In this document: positions 35,201 through 45,941 of the stretch, piece by piece
How the letters are laid out: the number at the start of each line of letters is the position of its first letter
Numbering within the stretch: position 1 is the first letter of the stretch
Origin: Polytrichum commune
Lineage: Eukaryota > Streptophyta > Polytrichopsida > Polytrichales > Polytrichaceae
NCBI GenBank assembly: GCA_950295325.1
Contig: OX485807.1
Coordinates: 33,698,440-33,758,439 of the forward strand
DNA: 60,000 nucleotides
Direction: 5' to 3'
Program-made: the position numbers and the translations under genes
The notes under the pieces: model-generated
What the model saw: the letters and a program-made list of their open reading frames with translations, nothing else
Database searches by the model: none
What the model was told of the DNA's origin: nothing

Positions 35201-37151
35201 GGGTGAGTTGCTTGAGGCTTTAGTGATGTTGGAAAAAGGAACAGCACAAACAGGGACAGGTCCTCAAGGGAGTAAAAGATTGCGTGGCTCCTGGGCAGGT
35301 GCAATGGGGCAATGCCAATTTATGCCAACCAGCTTCCGTGACTATGCAGTTGATTACGATGGTGATGGCCGGAGAGGTATGTGTGCCTTAGAGTATGCTG
35401 TAATCTATAAAGAAGTAGTCCTCTATTCCTTTAGGTATCATGCAAAATTTTGGAAATTTCTCACTTGGGACAAGTGTAGGGTAATGCAAAGTGAGCAGAA
35501 TAGAAAGAAGCAGGTGTGGTGTGTGCAACATAAAGACCATTGTCCTAGCTAGCTGTGGGATTAGAGATTACTTGCGTGAAGGTGTGTCATTGAGTTATCT
35601 TATAGCTCATAGGATTTCATTTCTTAACAGACATCTGGGAGTCCAAGGCAGACATATTTGCATCTATAGCCAACTATTTCAAAGCACATGGGTGGAAAGA
35701 TGGTGGTCCAATTTTCCAAAAGGTAAGTTCTATGCCTCCACCCTTGTCAAGTGTGGTTATTCTTCATACTCTTTCTTCAACTACTATATTTTCTGCAGAA
35801 ATAAGAAAATGAGCTTGTTAATTCTATAGACCAATTGACCCAACTGAATGGGGACCATTTCATCACTTGTTCATCAGATATGGTGAGGTCCTCCAGATTG
35901 CTGTGGATTTGGCCTAAAGATTCACTATTTCACCTGCTCTTTCAGCAAGTAAACGTCCATTCAGCTGCTGAGCATGAATGCGTATGAGTTCCTTCTGACA
36001 ATTCATGCATGGATTGGACAAGGGCAGGTTCATGTACCAAAGAAATTGGACAAAAGTCTCGTGGATCTGAAAGTGGTGAAAAGTGTTGAAGATTGGGATC
36101 GGTTGCATGGCATCACCCTGGACCCAGGAAGTGCACCTCGACTACCCTGGGCTGAAATGGCTAGCTTGGTAAGGCAATTGCTTCAGTGCACAGTGACCTC
36201 GAGATATGCCACTTGCTAGCAGATCATGTCCTTCTTTGTCTGATGAGGCTTCCAGCAAGTGGGTTTACAGCTCAGTCATATCACATGTTTGAGTTCTGGA
36301 ATGTTTGAGTTATCCTTTACTCAAGAGGACTTTGCTTCGGTAGTGTTCTGTATGACTTTTTATTGGTAGTTTTGCATACAATATCCTTTTTTCCCTTTCC
36401 ACTTGTGGTGCATGCTCAGAGGTAGTGTTTTAATTTGAATGAATAGCAATCTATTTTGGTTCATTGAGAGCCAAACTCAATGTAGGACCTCTTGGCATGC
36501 CAAAATGAGTTTGACCCTCAGAGCACTGATATAAATTGTTCTTCATTCCAACCTTCACACCACCTCCAAGCATGTGCTGCAAACTTACCGAACATGGAAG
36601 GTCTTATATGCAAAACAACCAACTCCTAACCAAAAGTCATGTTGAGTTAAAGGATAACTCTATTGATATGACTCTGTAAAGATGTCGAGTTGAGTCTTCC
36701 AGAAAATGCAGGTCATCATTTCTCTTTTTTGTTGCATCAATTGAACCAGGTGAAATTCATGAAGTGTTCTTTTTTTTCTAGAAGCTCCCTAATATGAAAC
36801 TAGAAATGCCGGGCTATCGTTTTAGTTTGGCAACTTAGCAAAACCTTTTGTTATCTGTGATTAAACTGTGGTGTTGTTACAATCACTTCAAGTGAAGCAG
36901 ATTCTTTCACGCCTGCAGCATTGAGAGACAGTTTCTGTGTGCACATCATTGAGTGCTTTGCTAAATGACCACTGCAGGTGATGCCCGATGGACCAAAAGG
37001 TGAAGCATACTTACTATGTGAGAATTTTCGGGTTATCATGCGATACAATTCGAGAGTCCTGTACGGACTTGCAGTTTGCGAGTTGGCACGTTTGATACAA
37101 GAACGAGCTAGCATGCCATACCCAACGCCACCATTATGCTCTTCATTATGA
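32233..37151 (+). CDS. MltB-type lytic transglycosylase (SLT_2), plastid-targeted
   Basis: Eight exons: 32233-32712, 33517 to about 33703, 34221-34392, 34771-34840, 35178-35376, 35631-35722, 36028-36168 and 36978-37151, about 504 aa. Family members cleave the MurNAc-GlcNAc bond of peptidoglycan, forming 1,6-anhydroMurNAc. Exon 1 gives a Ser/Arg-rich transit-like leader (about 90 aa) and a membrane helix (IAVTIFSCTVLAIALVL). Then follow ELKFPDWIATVKGDAASKGVSEQ, the catalytic-Glu motif YGVPSQFLVSIWGIE + TNYGSYMG (exons 3/4), YFRGELLEALVMLEKG, GSWAGAMGQCQFMPTSF and YAVDYDGDGRRDIWES. ADIFASIANYFKAHGW, and at the end GEAYLLCENFRVIMRYN and YGLAVCELARL, complete the family order. Nothing essential is missing. 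All junctions are in phase except exon 2/3, which fits only with a GC donor at 33704 or an unseen exon. Eukaryotic introns exclude bacterial contamination. It implies a peptidoglycan-bearing plastid. Confidence 0.9.
36307..36660. mobile_element. Palindromic MITE copy 2 (in lytic transglycosylase intron 7)
   Basis: About 354 bp. The left end TGAGTTATCCTTTACTCAAG is inverted at the right end (TTGAGTTAAAGGATAACTC). Internal blocks CACTTGTGGTGCATGCTCAG / ACCTCCAAGCATGTGCTGC and AGAGCCAAACTCA / TGAGTTTGACCCTCAGAG form a near-complete palindrome. Homologous to 14050-14379. Confidence 0.8.
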
Positions 37152-40100
37152 CTTCATCAAAGGACCCGCATTAACCCTCTGGCATGGTCATGCATGACGC
37201 CCTTTTCATCAGTAATTAGAATCTTCCACGGTCAGACTTTGCATCCACTTTGTTCACGTGTAGATGCAACTTGAGGCTTTCTGAGCTAGTGTCAATTAAG
37301 CACAAGCTTTTGAATTGTTTTTTGTGATTGCATTTGTCATGGAATGTTGATGATAAATTAGTGATCGCTTCGAGTGTCATGTCTCTCAATGCATTTACCA
37401 ACCCAGACTAGTGCCAATAAATTGGTTTGTTCTGATTCCAGGTCCACATGAAAAGCATTTTTTTCTTAGTTTCAGAATGCAACGGTTTCAGATTAAGTCT
37501 CTGTTTGATGTGTAATGCTTCAATTCTGTTTTTACAAACTACACTTGCCACTAATATGTACTGGAAGCTCTTAGTACATGCCACTTTGCTCTCAACATCT
37601 TTACAAAGGGAACAAAAGAGGGGTCAGGTCAATACAAGAGACTAGAAAGAGGTGACTCTGAAGTTGTCCATGGCATGAATTGAGGCAGAGGGTGCTTAAA
37701 CCATCCTTTGGCTGATTTAGCCTGTTTTTGGATTCCATTTGGTTTAGTGGAATGCATGAACGGCTTAGACATGGCAGAAACAAATACAAAATAAATTGCA
37801 CATTATATGAATATAATACATAATTTTGAAGCCATTTAGCCCTAGCTTTCTAGATACCTCCCGAGACCCACACTTTTTCCATTGCAAATGGCCCCTAAAT
37901 TCATCCCAAGACTTGCCTAAAATCGTCCATGTTTTTTGCCCAAACCAACCCCGCTTTTTCTCACAATCGTCCCAATCTTTCTTCCCAACCCACCCCTAGC
38001 TATGTTATGATGCTTGTCCAAATCCAATCTAGGGTTTTGCCCAAAATCAACTCCGCATTCTCTCAAAATTACCCTCCTTTTCACCCAAACCATTCCCATT
38101 GTATATTGGAGATGGTTTAAGGTGTGCTCCAGTTACAAAGTTAGGGGATGCATTCATGAAGGGGTTGGAATTAGCACCCTCTACCTTATGGTAATGCTTC
38201 GTATTCGAGTTTGTCCAACTCTATATGTAATAATCACAAGAGTTAGAGGCACCTTCAAGAGAATCGCCACCTTTGAAAGGTGAACACCTTGAACATGTAT
38301 GGATGATTGCCTACACCTATCTACCCTAAGGGCAAAAATTTAGGTTCTTACATAGTTGGTTGAAATATCCAATTTAGTGTAGTTAAATACATGTACTAAG
38401 TCCAATAAATATGCACCCACTCATACCTAAAAATCTTATTGCTCCATTTTTTTTTGCCTAGATGATACACCTAATGAATTTTACAAAGTAGAAGCATGGC
38501 ATAAGAACTTGTAACATACATATAGTTTTTACCTACAACAATATCCTCCTATGTATATGATGTACGAGAATGGTTGGATTTATACTCCTTTTGTGTACCC
38601 ACAGGTAAGTATTGCAATGTAGATTGCATCCCCTAGGGCCATGCATTCGTGACACTCACTAAAAGTCATCAAGTGTTGTTCATCTCATTGGATGAGAGCC
38701 CACCTTTAACCATAGAATACTAGGCAGTGGCTCCTTGTCTTATGCTTGAGATAAATACAACTTTTGAAACCCATAAGTTGCATGAGATTCATTTTTAATG
38801 GGTGCTAATAGGTTATATAATCCAACCCCTCGTTGTACTCTCCCTCTTCGCACATTCTTATGGATACCACTCCTTGCATTCCCTCTCGTGTCTGCTTCAA
38901 TAGAGTCCAAACTTCCATTTCCAATATCTCTGTCACCCTCCTTACCTCATAATAGTACTTAACTGATGAGTTCATGGGCCCAAAAATAGATTCAAGAACA
39001 AAGACTCTAGATGCCGAAATCCATTGCTTTAGACTGAATTTGAAATCCGGGCAACTAAACACAACTCATCACTTATGTAATGTTATGTCGGCCACTCTTT
39101 GCTTGACGGTTTTATTATCAAGTTGAAGTATTTAAGAGTTTTAAAGTTTCAGTGATATTATTGTTGCTCTCAAGTTAAGATATAAGGGCAGGTGCTACTG
39201 CTAAGCCTAGGCCATGGTTTTTTTAAACAATTATGCATCTTAGTAGCATGTACATAGCAAGATCTACAAATTTATGTGAAGAGAATCTAAATAAGAATTT
39301 GTGGTACATTTTAGGGTAGTATATAAAGTAGATTTCATAATAAATTGAAAATGTTAGTGATAATGATAATTATTTAGTAGATTTTTTATAATTTTAGAAC
39401 TTTGATTTAGGTTAGATTTTCATAGGAAAATGAGTTTCTTTTATGCTGAGAGGTTGAGATATATGACATGTTTAGAGGTTGTGAGGTTGTGAGGTTGTGG
39501 GGTTTGAGCGTAACATTGAACGATTGGACTATTCACATTTTATTTATTTATTTTTTGAATCTTGTATTAGTTTGCACTCGTGTTAGAATTATGTGATGTT
39601 AGAATGATTTGGATAATGTTAAAATGATTGTGTTTTATCTGTATCCTCTCATTTTCCTCTCAATGTTGATCTATATCCTCTCATGCCACTCATTGTTACA
39701 TAGTCAATCGTTTGAGCCTAATGCAAGAAACTTAGCCTAATGGGTATTAATTAGAGTAATGCAAACAATTTACCCTCATGCAAATTAATTAGCCTAATGT
39801 GAGTTCTTAGTTCGATTTTATTAATCTACAAGGTGACACTAAGGAGATGGCAAAGGGAACCTCCAAATGATATTGGGTGTCGAAGATGTCACATTGGGTG
39901 GAACTCCTTACATTCTGGAGAGTTGAGTCCTCAATGATGAGATTGATATCTTTGACTTGCATTTGCTTATTGAAGGGGAGGGGCCTTTGGAAAGATCTCA
40001 TTGTTTTTGGGTTAGTTGCAAGACAAACTATGTTTTCAAACAAAAAAACTGAAAAAACATCAAGTGATGATCACCAATTTACTAAGGTCAAGGAGGGGTT

Positions 40101-43100
40101 CAGAGGATGACCACAAATGTCAAGGACATGTTCAACAATTCTCACATATAATTGCGCCAACAATCTCTGCCCAACGTCAAGCCCAGTAATGAGGCTATGC
40201 GTACAAGACTCTGAGGGGGTGAAAATGTGGAAGGATGAATGTTGAAGGTGGAGCATTAGATTGCTCGTAGTCATAGAAATATAATATTAGAAGTAATAAG
40301 GTTGTAATAAGCCTACAAGGTTGGTCCATAGTGGAAGGAGAGTTATCCCATATTGTTTGTATCAACCAAGGTGAAAACGAGGAATAAAGGGCAAGGCAAG
40401 GGGTGGAGGAAACCATCTCACTCCAAGCATTGTTCATATGCCTTTGTGTACGTGCAACTTGCTTGTGCAATCTCATCTCTAAACCTAGTGAGTTCCAGCT
40501 ATGAATTGTCCTCACTCGTGAATTTGTTTTACACTTCATTATTGACCATTTCCGGACCAAGAAGCGGGACAAAACATTTTTGATTGTAGTACATGGAGCG
40601 ACTCCTAACGGTCAAATGTGATTCGACTTGCATTTCGTTCTTTATCAAACTAGGATTTTAAATATAATTGGTCTTATGCATGACTACTACATAATTCCAA
40701 CTGCCAATATGACGTACACTAGATCACAAAACTACAAAAACATGATGGTTGACAAATATGGACTACAAACTTTCAAAGTTGAGGTTGTTGTGTTGTTCCT
40801 TTTGCTATTTTTGTTTGATGTTTTTGCCCCCAAAGTGCACACCCCTTATTATTTTTGGACAAGTGGTTTGTCCAAATATACATAAATGTCAATTCTAGAA
40901 GTAATGTTAATGAAAAATTATTTTACTTGTGAAAGAGGTTTTCAAGACTTTTCCACTATTTGAAACTACAATGTGTATTGAAGTTGGCGGATTTTGATTG
41001 ATGAGATTGTTAAGGACATGACTCAACCCGACCTACAACTACAAATCAAAATAAGGATTGGAAGCAATTGAATCGATCAACTCATTGAATGGGTATTTTA
41101 ATGTAGTAGTTAAATATAAGCTTCAATCTTGTCCTCACATTTATTAAACTCTTAGGCTATTGAACAAAAATTCTTGTTCAATTGCAAAACAAAAAGCAGC
41201 AAAAGATTTATAAGTGCTACAATACGTAATTCTATTTAACCCTTAATGGCCCAGGCGTTCCAAACACATGGCTCCCAAGTTCCAATAATTGGATCCTTCT
41301 CAATAATTAGATCAGTATTTCTTACCAATATTTGAAGGGTTTTCACTTCAAGGTCATATTATGCTTGCACTTTCCATCAATCTAAAGACAATTGTATCAT
41401 GTTTCTCAACAAAACAATAAGATTTATGATTAATTTGTTGAATCTTTAGAAAAAAAATTACATTTTTCTTCTTAATTCATCACGAGAGGACTAGTTTTTT
41501 GTGTTTCAAAACCACGTGGATGTTCATTTGAGCATATGCATTTTTATTTTTATTTTTTAAAATTATCATTCAAAGGTTCATAGTAAATGACTGGATAAAA
41601 TGAAAATCTACTTTTGGGTCACACTACAACATTGTCCACATCCCACCAACCCTCTAACACACACCCTCATATACCCTAACACTCATGGGTGCTTCGGATG
41701 GGGTTCTGAAAAGGGGGGGGGGCAGCAAAATGGAGCAATCCTATTGGTCGAGAGGTGTGAATTGGACCAAAGACCTTTAGATGAGGGTCCGAGACCAAGA
41801 AGATGCAAAGTGAAATGTCACCTACATCTTATGAGTTTGGAGGGAAACACTAACATAGGGTGTGCTAAAACCAACACCCCACCCAAAACCAACCTCTATA
41901 AATGCCTCCCAATTGTAGGAATGTCTAGGCCCACAAAGTGACGGTTTTAGGTGCCATTGGTGGCACTACTCATAGCGGCCTCCACTACCTCCATGTAGGG
42001 TGGGTAACATGTTGCACTCCATCTTGGGTTGGTTCAAAGTGGGTTCAGGGTGGCTTGCCAATCTCTGTTCTAGCCATTCTATTCACAAAGCCGAGGAGGT
42101 AGGCCCACAAAGCACAAAGGGGGTTGGTTCCCATGATGCAGGGTGACAATTTTGTGATCGAACCAGGTGGGATCATGGAGGTGGTTGTGTGGCTTTGCAC
42201 ATCGTTATTAGTTGGGCTTTGATCTAGCTTGGGTCCAGTACCCAATTATGTTGTGTTGGTTCCAGGCAATAAAGGTGGGGGTCCTCATCGTACGTAAGGT
42301 TGAAGCACATTGTACGTCATACACATGGCCTAGGGATTGGTTCAAGGAAGCCAGTGGTTCTGACTTTATATAATCACCAAATATTCAATTGAGGCTAAAA
42401 ATATTTGTTCTTTCTTTATGCCTATGTCTAGCCCAAATGTTAATATGAAATTTTTATATCAACCACGTAGCCATATGTATGTGCAATAGCTTAAAGTGTT
42501 GGTTTAAGCACCCTCTACCTTAACGGTTTGAACCAAGAAATGCACTAAAAAAAGAGCTCATGTGTTTAAAAGACCATTTTGAAAGGTAGATTCCAAGGGC
42601 GGATCTGGTTCCATGGCTCAATATGCCTCAAATTGCTTCAAATTGGTCTCTATGCTCTTGGACCGTGGACGCCGATCTAAAACCCACCTTGCTTGCCTTA
42701 AATTTGCAGTGCTACATAATACAAAAATCCAACAAGCCTTCAAATCCACCCCTCCTCGCCCCCTTCATTGCACAAACATCATGCCCCAAACATAAGCATG
42801 ATGTCACCAACACACCTTCAATCTAGCCAATTCCTAGATCCCTAGCCCCTTGACAACCAACCAAACATTCTATATATACTTTTTTTTGCATTCCCATATT
42901 GTGTGGTATGGCTATGGCTTATTGTGTTAGATATGTCTAAGGGACAACTTTTGTTGAAATACTTTATGAATAAGTTGATTAGCATGTGAATGTCTTCACA
43001 TGTGACATGATCAATAATTTCACAAGGAGTTTCCTAGTTCATCTCTCTTGATGCCAAATTATAGTTTCCATGTATGGTTTGAGTGCAAGTTATTCAATGC

Positions 43101-43870
43101 AAGTTGTCATGTGGTAACATGTTAGGAACACTTATAAGTATCATTGAATGTAATTTGAAGCCAAATGCATCGACTATTCTATGGTAGTTTATGAATACAT
43201 ACTTCAACCCTTAAACGTCTGAGAGGCGTTGTTCGGACCTCTTAATGTCATGTAAAGTGTTTGACATCACATCTCAATGATATATTTAGCCAATAATAAA
43301 GAGTGATCTTATATGAAAACAATTCATATAATTGCATCATTCCAACTGAAATATGAACGTATGTAGAATGAATAATAGGGAGGTTTAAGTTTGTATAAAT
43401 GATATATGTATCTAACCACCATTATTGAATATGATTTTTCTTCTTCTTTCTGCCCATTGATTTTTTGTACGTATCATCATGTGTCTCATATCAACACACC
43501 CCATGTCCTATAAGGGTAAACCTGAGAGACGAGAGATGATGCCAACTTCTTGGGTTGGTGTGAATGAGGGACACTTCACCTTGATCATAGCCACAAGCTC
43601 ATATGTGAACGTGAAGCGAGAAAGGGTTAACTTGTAAATGTCCAAGCAACCCACTACAGGCCTCACGCTTTCATATGAAGGTGTTTGAGAATGATGTTTG
43701 TTGTTTTAGTTGGAATTGTCAAAAGTGACTACACCTGAAATTGAACCATCTTTGAATTGCATTTACCCCAATCAGGGCATACATACATGTCAAAGAAATA
43801 TTGAAAGATTTGAGCATCGTATGAGGTTACTATGATGAAAGTCGTTACCCACCGGAGGGAGGGCTAACTG
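37152..43870. other. Long gene-free region with repeat debris
   Basis: Nearly 7 kb without a supportable gene. 37880-38110 holds imperfect short tandem units (CCCAAA..CCC-rich, about 30-40 bp). Minus-strand sequence at about 40195-40580 has features loosely like an LTR, but no paired repeat, primer-binding site or polyprotein was seen. A run of nine G lies near 41713. The remaining frames are short and motif-free. Confidence 0.5.
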
Positions 43871-43876
43871 CATATA

Positions 43877-44175
43877 AGTGTACTTGTCATGCATCCAATA
43901 TAAAAAACTTGATCCTCCTTAAGGTTATGTTCGATCCATCCGAAATGACTTGGACTAGACTAATTTGGGTGTCAAATCAACTAAAATAAAAAACTTCTAG
44001 GTTGCATACTATTTCATAACTTTTATGTTGGATGGATGAGATAGGTACACTTGTTTACGAGTGTACTTGTCATCCATCCAACATAAACACTTGACCCCCC
44101 TATAAGCGACACATATGAAATGACTTGAACTAGACTAATTTGAGGTCTTCAAAATCGATTCAGGCGTCGAATCAA

Positions 44176-44213
<38 letters not shown>

Positions 44214-44270
44214 ACCGGGATGCATCCTATTGCGGAACTTTTATGTTGGATGAATGAGATAGGTACTCTT
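43877..44270. repeat. Tandem pair of inverted-repeat elements
   Basis: Two head-to-tail units, 43877-44052 and 44060-44270. Each begins with AGTGTACTTGTCATCCATCC-like sequence and ends with its inverted version (TATGTTGGATGGATGAGATA). The middle GACTTG(G/A)ACTAGACTAATTTG is shared. The second unit has an uninterrupted A run of 32 at 44180-44211. They look like duplicated MITEs. Confidence 0.8.
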
Positions 44271-44279
44271 GTATATGAT

Positions 44280-45941
44280 AATTCCCTCTCTCCGTCAACA
44301 TAAATTGCCCACCAAAAGGTCGAAAGGAAAAGCTTACTAATAATTAAGTGTGTGTATATACACATACATATTTGAGGACTCTATGTTTGATGCCGAGATT
44401 CAATATGAGTCCCACATATTTTGTACCCTGGCAGATGCTGAGGTGGACAGGGAGAGCCAATGGCGGAGTGCCATGTCAGAGAGAGGAGGGCGTTTCCAAG
44501 GCAACAGCAGAGAGAAACCCTAGAAGGCAACCAACTTGAAACCCCAAACCAAGCAGGGAAAGGGAAGTAGGACAGGCAGGAAAGAAAGGGCAAGGAAGGA
44601 AGGAAGGAAGGCGCGGACTCGAGGCCCTTGAGAAAAGCCGGGAAGGAATGAGCCACGGGGAGCGGATTCAGACGGGAAGGAAAGAAAGAGGAACGAACGA
44701 ACGAACGAAAGAGGAAGAGAGAGCGAGGAAGTTTCAAACATCATGGCTCTGCCATGGATGATGCAGTAAAACAAACAAACAAACAGATGGAGGGAACGAC
44801 AACTCCCAACTTCAAACACCACCACCACCCACAACGCCCCACTCTGAATGTCCGCCAGGAACTCCAAATCAGTCCCGGGGGAAGGGGCTTGGGGGACGCG
44901 AGCAGCGCAAGAGGTCACTCTCAATCGCAGGACAGGTGAGCTTTTTGTACCCCGCCCCCCCCTCCCTCCTTTGCGTGGCAAGAATTAGGTGTGATTCGCG
45001 CGACGCAGAGAGGAAGTTGAGATGAAGAGGAGGAGGAGGAGGAGGTGAGGGAGAAGTGGTGTCCTTGGAATGTGTGATGAGAGTGAAAGGAATTGGAGAG
45101 GAAGGGAGGCAGGATGATGGCCAATTTGCGGGAGAGGTGGGTTTTTAATGGGTTTTCATGGGATGATGTGTGACAAACTTTTTGCCTCTCATACCTGGTG
45201 GGGTGAGCATATAGATGATATCCGACGAGGGAAGGCTGGAAGGGGAAGGCTGGATGGGGAAGGCGAGGGACGGGAGTTGAGAAGAAGGAAGGTGGGGGCA
45301 CCTGAAGGGGGTAGTCAATTGTTGGAGGGATGGGTTTATGTGTGTCCGTGCAATGTGTGACAAAAATGTCGATTGAGGACCAGGTAGAATGATGCGGTTG
45401 ATGAGAAAGAGGCACCACCGCAGTGAGTTTGGGAAGGGAACTTGACAGGAAGGGAATGAAGGAAGGAGCATTCATGATTAATTGTTGGAGAGGTGGGTTT
45501 CTGCGGGTTTTCACGTGTCCATGGGATGTGTGACAAGAATTTCGTTTGATGGAGTATGGGTGAGCAGAGAGATGCAATGAGTAGTTTGGGTTCGATCACA
45601 TTCTTTCCGGCGCTCGCAGGCGTGCGTTTCTGGGTGTAGTTGTAGTTGAGGCATCATGACTTTGGAGCAACTCTGTAGCTCAGGGGTTAATGCCAGAATT
45701 TCGGCAGTGGCCTGGAACCACTTCCCCGGGAATGACGAAAGAAAAATACTTCACAAGTAGTTAGCGAGGAAAGAAAACACCACATCGGAAGCTCACAAAA
45801 TTTATTTCTGCAACTTTACTGCAGAGACTCACTTACTCACTCATTCACTCACTCACTCACTCATTGCGGTCGGCCATGTGATAACTTGTGGGTGACCAGA
45901 TAGATGCGATGAGGTAGAAATCAAACGGCGAGGGAGGGATC
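44280..45941 (+). other. GA-rich upstream region of the bromodomain gene
   Basis: From about 44440 to 45500 the plus strand is purine-rich (GGAAG, GAAC, GAGGAG runs, e.g. 44595-44615 and 45025-45050). It therefore gives long but low-complexity minus-strand frames. It probably holds the promoter and 5' leader of the gene starting at 45942. A short run of CACT/CATT repeats lies at about 45832-45865. Confidence 0.45.

Noticed and set aside
35974-36027. Extra exon of the transglycosylase starting near 35945
   Set aside because: Phase 0 entry at the acceptor near 35945 hits a stop after 13 codons. Acceptor at 36027 joins exon 6 directly in phase and matches the family order.
40195-40572. 125-aa minus-strand frame / possible LTR
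   Set aside because: No second LTR, primer-binding site or gag-pol remnant found nearby. The translation has no motif.
41600-41941. 113-aa plus-strand frame
   Set aside because: Pro/Thr-rich chance frame with no motif, splice partner or upstream context.
44381-45577. Several long minus-strand open frames (118, 153, 218 aa)
   Set aside because: They are Ser/Pro/His-rich low-complexity readings of a purine-rich plus strand next to the bromodomain gene start. Frames overlap each other and contain no domain.
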